DNA from: Pseudomonas ekonensis
GTDB taxonomy: Bacteria; Pseudomonadota; Gammaproteobacteria; Pseudomonadales; Pseudomonadaceae
Direction: 5' to 3'
NCBI RefSeq assembly: GCF_019145435.1
Contig: NZ_JAHSTS010000002.1
Location: forward strand, 1,956,001 to 2,020,000
Length of the DNA: 64,000 nucleotides
This document shows positions 18,798-29,208 of this stretch, one piece after another. The notes under the pieces are model-generated. The model had not been told where the DNA came from. It saw only the letters and a list, made by a program, of their open reading frames with translations, and made no database searches. A program made the translations under genes and the position numbers. The stretch's first letter is position 1, and the number at the start of each line of letters is the position of its first letter.

Positions 18798-19795
18798 GGC
18801 TTGGCGCTCCAGCCGCCGTCAGGGGCGGCAAAGCGCCAGACGATCGGGCGCTTCTCGCCGTCGGCGCGGGCGCCGTCGTTGTTGTCGAGGCCGATCCAGG
18901 CGCCCTGGGCGTCGATCACCAGCGCCTCCGCCAGCCCGTAGGGCTGCGGATAACGGCGTTTTTCCTGCAAGGCGTCCTCGGCGAACGACCAGCAGCGTTC
19001 GACCTTGGCCGTCTCCAGGTCGCGCCGGCAGATCTGGAACGCATTGCGCTCCAGGGTGAACAGCTTGCCGTCGAACAGCGACAGGTCGGCGAAGTCACGG
19101 GTGACCGCCCGGGCCTTGGGAAACTGCGGCGGCTGCATCTCGACGCCGGCTTCGCTGAGCAGCACGCAGCCGCCGTCGCAGTCCCACACCGTCTGCCGGC
19201 GCTGGATCCGCAGCAGCCCCCGGCGCTCGCGCTCGGCGGCCAGCCACATCCGGTCGCCCGCCGGGTTGATCGCCAACCCTTCGAACAAGGCGTTGAAGTG
19301 CAGCAGCATGCCGCTGGCCCGGGCTTCGCGCACCAGCAGCGGCGAGATCTTCAGCCACGCGGCCGGCCCTTGCGCCGGCACTTGCAGCACCGCCGCATGG
19401 GCCTCGCTGACGATGTAGCGGTTGCCCGCGCCGTCGCAGGCGATGCCTTCGAAGTCCAGGTCGCCGCCGCGCACGAACGAAGCCGCCCAGGTGCGCGAAC
19501 TGATGCCCCACGGCAAGCCGCTGTCCGGCACCGGCGGCGGATCGATGCGCACGGTTTCGGCGCGCCAGACCGGGTCGCGGGTGTCGAGGCGGTAGATCCG
19601 GTCATCGTCACGGTCCGACACGGTCCACAGCTCGTTGCCGCACAGCGCGAGCCCCGACAGGTTGCCGCCGCGCATGCCTTCGACCGGATGCTCGGCCAGC
19701 AGCCGCAGCTGCGGCGCCGGTTCGGCCGCCGCAGGCGCCGCAGCGAACGCCGAAACCAGCAGCCATGCGGCCGCCAGGGCCCCGCCAAGCCGCAT
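18794..19795 (-). CDS. Secreted esterase-like/phytase-family beta-propeller protein
   Basis: 333 residues with a Sec signal peptide (MRLGGALAAAWLLVSAFAAA, cleavage after AAA near residue 24). The repeated pattern NLSGLALCGNELWTVSDRDDDRIYRL, LDFEGIACDG and FEGLAINPAGDRMWLAAERER is that of the esterase-like activity of phytase family (Pfam Phytase-like). Enzymatic activity is not established for bacterial members of this type. The stop of parE and the ATG here share one base (TGATG), so it is coupled to parE. Cysteines in the propeller may form disulfides. Confidence 0.82.
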   Translation of the reverse strand: MRLGGALAAAWLLVSAFAAAPAAAEPAPQLRLLAEHPVEGMRGGNLSGLALCGNELWTVSDRDDDRIYRLDTRDPVWRAETVRIDPPPVPDSGLPWGISSRTWAASFVRGGDLDFEGIACDGAGNRYIVSEAHAAVLQVPAQGPAAWLKISPLLVREARASGMLLHFNALFEGLAINPAGDRMWLAAERERRGLLRIQRRQTVWDCDGGCVLLSEAGVEMQPPQFPKARAVTRDFADLSLFDGKLFTLERNAFQICRRDLETAKVERCWSFAEDALQEKRRYPQPYGLAEALVIDAQGAWIGLDNNDGARADGEKRPIVWRFAAPDGGWSAKP

Positions 19796-21702
19796 CAGGC
19801 CTGCACCTCGGCGAGGTTGCCCTTGGACTCCAGCCAGGTCTTGCGGTCGCCGGCGCGCTTCTTCGCCAGCAGCATGTCCATGATTTCCGAGGTCTGGGCG
19901 AAGTCTTCGCCCAGCGTCAGCTGCACCAGGCGCCGGGTGTTCGGATCCATGGTGGTTTCACGCAGCTGCGGCGGGTTCATCTCGCCCAGGCCCTTGAATC
20001 GGGTGACCTGCGGTTTGCCGCGCTTCTTCTCGGCCACAAAGCGGTCGAGGATGCCGTCGCGCTCGGCTTCGTCCAGGGCGTAGTAGATCTCTTTGCCCAG
20101 GTCGATGCGGAACAGCGGCGGCATCGCGACATAGACGTGGCCGGCATCCACCAGCGGGCGGAAATGCTGGACGAACAGTGCGCACAGCAAAGTCGCGATG
20201 TGCAGGCCGTCGGAGTCGGCGTCGGCGAGGATGCAGATCTTGCCGTAGCGCAGCTGGCTCATGTCCTCGGCGCCGGGATCGACACCGATGGCCACCGCGA
20301 TGTTGTGCACTTCCTGGCTGGCCAGCACTTCGCTGCCGTCGACTTCCCAGGTGTTGAGGATCTTGCCGCGCAGCGGCAGGATCGCCTGGAATTCCTTGTC
20401 CCGCGCCTGCTTGGCCGAGCCGCCGGCGGAGTCGCCCTCCACCAGGAACAGTTCGGAGCGCATCGGATCCTGGCCTGCGCAGTCCGCCAGCTTGCCCGGC
20501 AGCGCCGGGCCCTGGGTGATGCGCTTGCGCTCGACCTTCTTGCTCGCCTTCAGGCGGCGGCCGGCGTTGTTGATCGCCAGCTCCGCCAGGGCCAGGCCGG
20601 TCTCCGGGTTGGCGTTGAGCCACAGGCTGAACGCGTCCTTGACCACGCCGGAGACGAACGCCGCCGCCTCGCGGGACGACAGGCGCTCCTTGGTCTGGCC
20701 GGAGAACTGCGGCTCCTGCATCTTCATCGACAGCACGAAAGCGATGCGTTCCCAGACGTCTTCCGGCGCCAGCTTCACGCCGCGCGGCAGCAGGCTGCGG
20801 AATTCGCAGAACTCGCGCATCGCATCGAGCAGGCCCTGGCGCAGGCCGTTGACGTGGGTGCCGCCCTGGGCCGTGGGGATCAGGTTGACGTAGCTTTCCT
20901 GCACCGCGTCGCCGCCCTCGGGCAGCCACAGCAGCGCCCAGTCCACGGCTTCCTTGTTGCCGGCCAGGCTGCCGCAGAACGGCTCGTTGGGCAGGCGTTC
21001 GAATTCGCTGACCGCGTCCACCAGGTAGGAGCGCAGGCCGTCTTCGTAGTGCCACTCGACCTTCTCGCCGGTGCTCTTGTCCTCAAAGGTCACCGACAGG
21101 CCCGGGCACAGGACGGCCTTGGCCTTGAGCACGTGCTTGAGGCGGCTGATGGAGAACTTGGCGGAATCGAAATACTTCGGATCCGGCGAGAAGAATACGC
21201 TGGTGCCGGTGTTGCGCTTGCCGACGGTGCCGACGATCTCAAGCTCGGAGGCCTTGAAGCCGTCCTTGAACGTCATCTGGTATTCGTTGCCGTCGCGCTT
21301 GACCCGCACGCGGACTTCGGTCGACAGGGCGTTGACCACCGAGATGCCCACGCCGTGCAGGCCGCCGGAGAACTGGTAGTTCTTGTTGGAGAACTTGCCG
21401 CCGGCGTGGAGCTTGGTGAGGATCAGCTCGACGCCCGACACGCCCTCTTCCGGGTGGATGTCCACCGGCATGCCGCGGCCGTCGTCGCAGACCTCCAGCG
21501 AGTGGTCGGGGTGGAGGATGACCTGCACCGACTTGGCGTGGCCGGCCAGGGCTTCGTCGACGCTGTTGTCGATGACTTCCTGGGCGAGGTGGTTCGGCCG
21601 ACTGGTGTCGGTGTACATGCCGGGGCGCTTGCGCACCGGGTCGAGGCCCGAGAGGACTTCGATGGCGTCGGCGTTATAGGAGCTAGCGCTGGGAGTGGCC
21701 AT
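19795..21702 (-). CDS. parE: DNA topoisomerase IV subunit B
   Basis: ATPase subunit of topoisomerase IV. 635 residues. The GHKL ATP site shows as DNSVDEALAGH, CDDGRGMPVD and GLHGVGISVVN; the TOPRIM domain as VEGDSAGGSAKQARD and LADADSDGLH, and the QRDR-equivalent LPLRGKILNTWEVD. Start ATG 21700-21702 (MATPSASSYNADAIEVL). Lies 42 bases downstream of yqiA on the same strand and upstream of the phytase-like gene, so the two topoisomerase IV subunits are separated by two unrelated envelope genes. Confidence 0.98.
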   Translation of the reverse strand: MATPSASSYNADAIEVLSGLDPVRKRPGMYTDTSRPNHLAQEVIDNSVDEALAGHAKSVQVILHPDHSLEVCDDGRGMPVDIHPEEGVSGVELILTKLHAGGKFSNKNYQFSGGLHGVGISVVNALSTEVRVRVKRDGNEYQMTFKDGFKASELEIVGTVGKRNTGTSVFFSPDPKYFDSAKFSISRLKHVLKAKAVLCPGLSVTFEDKSTGEKVEWHYEDGLRSYLVDAVSEFERLPNEPFCGSLAGNKEAVDWALLWLPEGGDAVQESYVNLIPTAQGGTHVNGLRQGLLDAMREFCEFRSLLPRGVKLAPEDVWERIAFVLSMKMQEPQFSGQTKERLSSREAAAFVSGVVKDAFSLWLNANPETGLALAELAINNAGRRLKASKKVERKRITQGPALPGKLADCAGQDPMRSELFLVEGDSAGGSAKQARDKEFQAILPLRGKILNTWEVDGSEVLASQEVHNIAVAIGVDPGAEDMSQLRYGKICILADADSDGLHIATLLCALFVQHFRPLVDAGHVYVAMPPLFRIDLGKEIYYALDEAERDGILDRFVAEKKRGKPQVTRFKGLGEMNPPQLRETTMDPNTRRLVQLTLGEDFAQTSEIMDMLLAKKRAGDRKTWLESKGNLAEVQA

Positions 21703-21744
21703 AGGGTCTCGTCGTCAGTGATTCAGTGAAAATGGGGCAAGGCT

Positions 21745-22353
21745 TCACAGTGCGGTGAAATCGATTGCCTGATACATATCGGCGCCGATGCCGGCAAACC
21801 CGAGCAGCGCCGGCAATTGCGCGGCAAAACCTTGATAGCCGTGGTCGCCGCCGGCCTGGATGCGCAACGCACAGGCCCGGTAATACCGCTGGGCGTGGCG
21901 ATAGTCCAGCGTTTCGTCGCCGGTCTGCAGCCACACCTGGTAGCGCTGCGGATCCTGGGGCGCCGGCACTTCCAGTTCGGCCAGGGCCGTGACGTGGTCG
22001 TGGGTCAGCTCCCAGGTTTCGTCGGTGTACAGGTTTTTCTGCGTGCCCAGGAACCCGTCGAACATCCGGTGCGGGCTGACGGCCGGGTTGACCAGCAAGG
22101 CTTTCAGGCCATGGCGCTCGGCCAAGTGAGTCGCATAGTAGCCGCCGAGCGAACTTCCCACCAGCAGCGGCCGGCCCAGCTCGGCGATCGCCTGTTCCAG
22201 CTGACCGATGGCTTCGCGGGGATGGTGATGCAGCGCCGGAACCCGCAATTGGCCGCCCAGGCCCAGCCGCTCCATCACTTCGACCAGCTGACAGGCCTTT
22301 TTCGAGGCCGGAGCGCTGTTGAAACCGTGGATGTAGAGGATCGAACCGGACAT
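21745..22353 (-). CDS. yqiA: YqiA-type alpha/beta-hydrolase esterase
   Basis: 202-residue cytosolic esterase. The nucleophile elbow is GSSLGG, the acid residue lies in TGDETLDY and the histidine in GGDHGYQGF. The N terminus SGSILYIHGFNSAP contains the oxyanion-hole HGF. In gammaproteobacteria yqiA is regularly linked to cpdA and parE, as here. Natural substrate unknown; E. coli YqiA hydrolyses short and palmitoyl esters. Confidence 0.92.
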   Translation of the reverse strand: MSGSILYIHGFNSAPASKKACQLVEVMERLGLGGQLRVPALHHHPREAIGQLEQAIAELGRPLLVGSSLGGYYATHLAERHGLKALLVNPAVSPHRMFDGFLGTQKNLYTDETWELTHDHVTALAELEVPAPQDPQRYQVWLQTGDETLDYRHAQRYYRACALRIQAGGDHGYQGFAAQLPALLGFAGIGADMYQAIDFTAL

Positions 22354-22424
22354 TTGAGCTCCCTGGGCGTCGGCGAAGAAATGCGGAGTCTACAGGGAGT
22401 CAGGGGCTGGGCATAAGCAAAAAC

Positions 22425-22543
22425 CCTGTGGCGAGGGCGCGTGCTCCCGCCGGATGCGCAGCGGCCGCAACCTGACGAGGCGAGCCGGCGAAGAAATCGG
22501 GTCTGCTGCGCCGCCCGGCGGGAGCACGCGCCCCCGCCACAGG
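22425..22543. repeat. Long inverted repeat (REP pair) between cpdA and yqiA
   Basis: Arms at 22425-22453 and 22515-22543 are complementary at 28 of 29 bases and contain the palindromic core GCGTGCTCCCGCCGG. They surround a 61-base GC-rich loop. This is an inverted REP pair; it may act as a transcriptional or mRNA-stability element between cpdA and yqiA, whose gap it fills. Confidence 0.82.
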
Positions 22544-22546
22544 GGC

Positions 22547-23362
22547 TCAGTAGCCGTTGGAGCCGTAGTCGATGGTGAAGTCGAACCCGGTCACGCGTTC
22601 CACACCGGTCTCCAGCCGCCCGTCCGGCAGCAGCCGCAGCCAGCGGTAGCCCGGCGCCTGTTCGCCGACCTTGAAGTCGTCGCTGCCCGGCTCGAACTGG
22701 ATGCAGGTCGAGGGCGAGGCGATCAGCCGCACGCCGTTGCGCTCGCGGTCGATCTCCTGGTGCACGTGCCCCCACAGCACCGCCCGTACCTGGGGAAAGC
22801 GGTCCAGCACCTCGAAGAACGCCTCGGGGTTGCGCAAGCCGATCGGCGCCATCCACGCGCACCCGATGGGCACCGGGTGATGATGGAAGCACACCAGATG
22901 ATGGCGCTCGGGCGCCTCGCTCAGGGCGCGGGCGAGCAGTTGCAACTGTTCGTCCTGCAAGTACCCCGGCACCGAGCCGGGCACCGCCGAGTCGAGCAGC
23001 GTCACCCGCCAGTTGCCGATGTCCACCACAGGCTCAAGCAATGCGCTCTGCACGGCCGCCTCGGCCATGACCTGCGGTTCGTCGTGGTTGCCGGGGATCC
23101 ACCGCGAAGGGGCGTCGATCTGCGCCGCCATGCGGCGAAACGCCTGGTAGGACTCCAGCGTGCCGTCCTGGGACAGGTCGCCGGTGGCGATCATCAGGTC
23201 GATCCGCGGCTGCTGGCCGAGCACGAGTTCGATGACCTGCTGCAGGCTGTCGCGGGTGTTCATGCCCAGCAGGGTGCCGTCCGCTTCGGCAAACAGATGG
23301 CTGTCGGACAACTGCACCAGCAACGCCGCATCGGCGGTGGTCAACGTGGATACGCTCGGCAA
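22547..23362 (-). CDS. cpdA: 3',5'-cyclic-AMP phosphodiesterase CpdA
   Basis: Hydrolyses cAMP and so lowers Vfr/CRP signalling. 271 residues with all class III phosphodiesterase metal motifs: QLSDSHLF, ATGDLSQDG, PGNHDEP, FHHHP and GHVHQEID. The best start is TTG at 23360-23362, giving MPSVSTLTTADAALLVQL, with GGGAG eight bases upstream on the minus strand; the longer frame upstream has no family similarity. It lies 98 bases after the DUF1249 gene. Confidence 0.93.
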   Translation of the reverse strand: MPSVSTLTTADAALLVQLSDSHLFAEADGTLLGMNTRDSLQQVIELVLGQQPRIDLMIATGDLSQDGTLESYQAFRRMAAQIDAPSRWIPGNHDEPQVMAEAAVQSALLEPVVDIGNWRVTLLDSAVPGSVPGYLQDEQLQLLARALSEAPERHHLVCFHHHPVPIGCAWMAPIGLRNPEAFFEVLDRFPQVRAVLWGHVHQEIDRERNGVRLIASPSTCIQFEPGSDDFKVGEQAPGYRWLRLLPDGRLETGVERVTGFDFTIDYGSNGY

Positions 23363-23460
23363 GGCGTTCTCCCAGGCGGAATCACAAAGGGTGCGGCAAT
23401 TATGCTGGGGGATCGGCAAAAGGGGAAACCGGCGAACCGGACGCAGTTCACAACTCGCCG

Positions 23461-23913
23461 CTATCGGACCGCCGCGTACTCGTGGCCGCAGGCCAGGCAA
23501 TGGCTCAGCCACTCACCGAGGAACAGATTGAGCTGGGCCTTTTCGTCCGGCTGGTGCATGGCCGCGTTCGGATAAGGATAGATGCCGCGAAAGCGCCGCG
23601 AGTGCTCGGCGCTGATGACTTCGGCCATGCGCGCGTCGTGGTAGACCTGCACCTCCAGCTGCGGCACCGGCAGCCACGGCAGGCTGTGTTCCTGGCGCAC
23701 CTGCAGGGTCGTGGTGTACGGGCAGGCCTGCAGCACTTCGAGGGTCAGCACGCCGAGCATCTGGTCGCCCTGGGTCATGGCGATGCGCCGCGCCTGAGGC
23801 TCGCTGCGCATGTCCGGCAGCAGGCGCATCAGGCGCGCGTAGTTCGCCTCGCAGGCGGCCTGCAGCCCTGCGAGATCGACCCGGTAGCGGTCGCGCAGCA
23901 GGTTTACGACCAT
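23461..23913 (-). CDS. yqiB: DUF1249 family protein (YqiB-like)
   Basis: 150 residues, cytosolic, unknown function. The text NYARLMRLLPDM, CPYTTTLQV, LEVQVYHDARMAEVIS and KAQLNLFLGEWLSHCL is diagnostic of DUF1249, whose E. coli member YqiB lies between nudF and cpdA as it does here. ATG at 23911-23913 lies inside the end of nudF: the two genes overlap by ten bases in different frames, which implies translational coupling. Confidence 0.92.
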   Translation of the reverse strand: MVVNLLRDRYRVDLAGLQAACEANYARLMRLLPDMRSEPQARRIAMTQGDQMLGVLTLEVLQACPYTTTLQVRQEHSLPWLPVPQLEVQVYHDARMAEVISAEHSRRFRGIYPYPNAAMHQPDEKAQLNLFLGEWLSHCLACGHEYAAVR

Positions 23914-24521
23914 AGCCCCCTCACTTCGGCGCGGTTCAGCGCCAGCCACTGCAACGCGATGATGCTCGCCGCGTTGGCGATGCGACCGTCGCGCACGGCC
24001 TGCAAGGCATCTTCGAAGGCCCAGACCGTGACGCGGATGTCCTCGGCCTCCTCGACCAGCCCGTGCAGGCCGCCGACGCCTTCGGTGCTGCAGCGCCCCA
24101 GGTACAGGTGGACGAATTCGTCGCTGCCGCCCGGCGAGGGAAAGTAGCGGGTCATCGGCCAGAGGGCCTTGATGTCCAGCCCGGCCTCTTCCTGGGCCTC
24201 GCGGCGGGCGACCTCTTCCGGCTGTTCGTCCTTGTCGATCAGGCCGGCGACCAGTTCCACCAGCCAAGGGTTGACGGCCTTGTCCAGCGCGCCGATGCGG
24301 AACTGTTCGATCAGCACCACTTCATCGCGCTGCGGATCGTAAGGCAGCATGCACACGGCGTCGTGGCGCACGAACAGCTCGCGGTCGATCTCGCGGCTCA
24401 TGCCGCCGGCGAACAGTTCATGGCGCAAGTGCAGCCGGTCGAGCCGGTAAAAGCCCTTGTAGCACTGCTCGCGGCGCACGATGTCGACGGCGGTCGGAAT
24501 GGCGTTGGCAAAATCGGTCAT
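23904..24521 (-). CDS. nudF: ADP-ribose pyrophosphatase NudF
   Basis: Nudix hydrolase that splits ADP-ribose to AMP and ribose-5-phosphate. 205 residues. Complete Nudix box GX5EX7REUXEEXGU, from Gly at GLIDKDEQPEE through RREAQEEAGL. Start MTDFANAIPTAVDIVRR (ATG 24519-24521, preceded by AGGACG); the upstream frame reading is not conserved. First gene of the nudF-yqiB-cpdA-yqiA-parE order typical of gammaproteobacteria. Confidence 0.95.
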   Translation of the reverse strand: MTDFANAIPTAVDIVRREQCYKGFYRLDRLHLRHELFAGGMSREIDRELFVRHDAVCMLPYDPQRDEVVLIEQFRIGALDKAVNPWLVELVAGLIDKDEQPEEVARREAQEEAGLDIKALWPMTRYFPSPGGSDEFVHLYLGRCSTEGVGGLHGLVEEAEDIRVTVWAFEDALQAVRDGRIANAASIIALQWLALNRAEVRGLWS

Positions 24522-24748
24522 GAGCGTCCTCTTTACTGCAGATCCAATGCGAGGTTCCCCTTGAGACTTGCAACCTCGACGTCGCGCCATCCTAACGCGC
24601 CCGCACCGTTTGATGCAGCCCCTTTACCGTCAGCGGGATGGACGGTGGAGGCGAAACCCACTCTAATTAGCTTAGTGGCGAACTGACTGCTCCGTTGAGA
24701 GTCGAAGCCGTAACTTTTTCGCCTTCCCCTGCTTTCGAAAGGACGTCC

Positions 24749-25495
24749 ATGTCGCTTTTCAAAATCGCTTCCGTGGCTGCCGTCGCCCTGACCCTGGGCG
24801 CCTGCGCCAGCCTGTTCCAGCCCAACTACCGCACGCCGCTGGAAACCGTCCGCGACGCGTCCGAACAGCTCAAGCCCGGCTGCGCCAACGCCGACTGCCC
24901 GCTGGTGAACATCGACACCCTGCGCTTCCCGGCAGAGCCTGCGCTGGACGGCATCATCGAAAAACGCCTGCTGCAGATGACCCGCACCGAACCGGGCGCA
25001 TCGGGCGCGCCGACCCTGGCGGCCTACCGCGAGCAGTTCCTGCGCGACGCCGGCCCGCGCAACAGCAGCTACCTGCAGGCCAAGGTACGCGAGCAGCATG
25101 ACGGACTGGTGATCGTCGAACTGTCGAGCTACCTCGACACCGGCGGCGCCCACGGCACGCCGGGACGCGGCTTCATCAACTATTCGCGCCAGCAGCACAA
25201 GGTGCTGACCCTTTCCGACATGCTGCTGCCGGGCCAGGAAGAGGCGTTCTGGAAGGCTGCGCAAGTGGCGCACAACAGTTGGCTGATCAGCACCAAGCTC
25301 GATCAGGAAGCGGATTTCGTGAAGAACTGGCCGTTCGTGAAGACCCCGAACGTGGCGCTGACCTACGGCGGCGTCATCCTCAAGTACGACGTGACCACCA
25401 TCGCGCCTTACGCCCTGGGCCACGTCGAACTGAAGATCCCCTACCCGCGCCTGAACGGCATCCTCAAGCCTGAGCTGTTTCCCGGCCGTAACTGA
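24749..25495 (+). CDS. RsiV/DUF3298-type lipoprotein
   Basis: 248 residues with a lipoprotein signal (MSLFKIASVAAVALTLGACAS; lipobox LGAC). The body has SSYLQAKVREQHDGLVIVELSSYLDTGGAHG and FINYSRQQHKVLTLSDML, the signature of DUF3298, which in Bacillus RsiV binds lysozyme; the lysozyme role cannot be assumed here. GGACGTCC lies before ATG. Its last 32 bases overlap the end of the convergent cytX gene. Confidence 0.82.
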   Translation: MSLFKIASVAAVALTLGACASLFQPNYRTPLETVRDASEQLKPGCANADCPLVNIDTLRFPAEPALDGIIEKRLLQMTRTEPGASGAPTLAAYREQFLRDAGPRNSSYLQAKVREQHDGLVIVELSSYLDTGGAHGTPGRGFINYSRQQHKVLTLSDMLLPGQEEAFWKAAQVAHNSWLISTKLDQEADFVKNWPFVKTPNVALTYGGVILKYDVTTIAPYALGHVELKIPYPRLNGILKPELFPGRN

Positions 25496-26756
25496 AGGCC
25501 CGGCCGAGCACGAGTTGCAACAGCCCTGCCAGCACCAGCGCCGGCAGGGTCGCGCCCACGTCCGGATACAGGTTGGCCAGCAGGTGGTAGGTGCTGATGC
25601 CGCCCAGCCAGGCCAGCAGCGCCGGCCAGCGCAGCGCGGCTGAAGCGGTCTGGCCGCTGCGCTTGCGCAGGATGAAGTGATCCACCAGCACCACGCCGAA
25701 CAGCGGCGCGAACACCGAGCCGATCAGCAGCAGGAAGTTCTGGTACTGGGCCAGCGGCGCCAGCAGCGCGATCAGGGTGCAGACCACGCCGATGGCCAGC
25801 GCCAGATGCTCCACCTTCAGCCGCAGCAGGATCCCGCTGGACACCGCCGCCGAGTGGATGTCGGCGAAGGCGTTCTCCGACTCGTCCAAAAGGATCAGCA
25901 GCAGCGGAATCCCCAGCCCCGCCCCGGCCAACGCCAGCAGCAGCGCGTTGACTTCACCGCTCGGCGCGAACGCCAGGGTGTAGGCCACGCCCAGGCTCAT
26001 CAGCCAGAAATTGCCGATGAAGAAACCGATGGCGGTGCCGCCGAACACGCTCTTCGCCCGCTTGCCGAAACGCGAGTAGTCGGCGATCAGCGGCAGCCAC
26101 GACAGCGGCATGGCGATGGCGATGTCGAAGCCCACGGCGAACGGCATCGAACCGTCGCCCGAATGCGCCCACAGTGCTGCCAGGTCGGCCTTGGCGAACA
26201 GGTTCCAGGTCAGCCAGACGCACGCGGCCAGCAGCAGCCAGATGCCCCACTTGCGCAGGATCTTGCGCACGAAGGTCAACGGCCCGCTCACCGCCAGCAA
26301 GGTTGCCAGCGCACCGAAGAACAGCGTCCACAGCACCGGGTCGGCCCACGGCGAACCTTCGCTGAACGCACGGGTGCCGAGCAGGCTGGCGGCGTCGCGC
26401 ATGACGATGATCTCGAACGAGCCCCAACCGATCAGTTGCAGCAGGTTGAGCAGCGCCGGCAGGCTCGCGCCCTGGCGGCCGAGGCTGAGCTTGAGCGCGG
26501 CCATCGACGACAGGCCGGTGTCGCTGCCGATCACGCCGACGGCGGCCAGCAGCAGGACGCCTGCCAGCGTGCCGAGGAAGATCGCCAGCAACGAGCCCGA
26601 CAGGCCCAGGCCCGGCGCCAGCAGCGCGCCGGTCTGCAGCACCATCAGGCCGATGCCGAGGGAGAACCACAGGGAAAACAGATCACGGCCGCCGAACACG
26701 CGCTTGTCGGCGGGCACGGCGAGGTCGGGGGAATAGGTGCTGGGTTGAATGCTCAA
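25464..26756 (-). CDS. cytX: Hydroxymethylpyrimidine transporter CytX (NCS1 permease)
   Basis: Inner-membrane permease of the nucleobase:cation symporter-1 family, 430 residues with about 12 hydrophobic segments. Annotated CytX rather than a cytosine permease because of its position directly downstream of thiC on the same strand, the common setting of the predicted thiamin-pyrimidine (HMP) transporter. There is no separate TPP riboswitch in its 103-base leader, so if it is thiamin-regulated this must come from readthrough of the thiC transcript. The start MSIQPSTYSPDLAVPADKR fits the family. Confidence 0.87.
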   Translation of the reverse strand: MSIQPSTYSPDLAVPADKRVFGGRDLFSLWFSLGIGLMVLQTGALLAPGLGLSGSLLAIFLGTLAGVLLLAAVGVIGSDTGLSSMAALKLSLGRQGASLPALLNLLQLIGWGSFEIIVMRDAASLLGTRAFSEGSPWADPVLWTLFFGALATLLAVSGPLTFVRKILRKWGIWLLLAACVWLTWNLFAKADLAALWAHSGDGSMPFAVGFDIAIAMPLSWLPLIADYSRFGKRAKSVFGGTAIGFFIGNFWLMSLGVAYTLAFAPSGEVNALLLALAGAGLGIPLLLILLDESENAFADIHSAAVSSGILLRLKVEHLALAIGVVCTLIALLAPLAQYQNFLLLIGSVFAPLFGVVLVDHFILRKRSGQTASAALRWPALLAWLGGISTYHLLANLYPDVGATLPALVLAGLLQLVLGRAFSYGRETAQA

Positions 26757-26793
26757 GGGTGTTATCTCAGAGGATTGATAGCTTCAAGTTGCG

Positions 26794-26853
26794 AGCTACA
26801 AGCTGCAAGTAAAAGCAGGTTCTGCATCTGCTTCCAACTTGCAGCTTGTAGCT
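26794..26853. repeat. Perfect 17-base inverted repeat between thiC and cytX
   Basis: Left arm AGCTACAAGCTGCAAGT (26794-26810) and right arm ACTTGCAGCTTGTAGCT (26837-26853) are exact complements with a 26-base loop. It lies seven bases beyond the thiC stop and could be an intercistronic attenuator or an mRNA-processing hairpin; no T-run follows on the minus strand. Confidence 0.8.
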
Positions 26854-26859
26854 TGCCGC

Positions 26860-28997
<2,138 letters not shown>

Positions 28998-29208
28998 AAC
29001 CCGGCCAGTCTAGACACAACCGCCGAAGAACGCCAACGCCACGGCAAACACCATGATGAATGGCGCAATCGCACGGCTCGCCAGGATTGTGAGGGGCCCG
29101 AAGCGCTACTACACTCGCCTTGCCCCGCTGCGCCTTGACGCTGCACGGGCCGCGCCTTACCTTTGGCGCCCGGATTATTCTCATAATATTCAAGCTAGGG
29201 ATCGCCTC

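Noticed and set aside
19765..21729. 654-codon plus-strand frame
   Set aside because: Antisense shadow of parE, without any recognisable domain.
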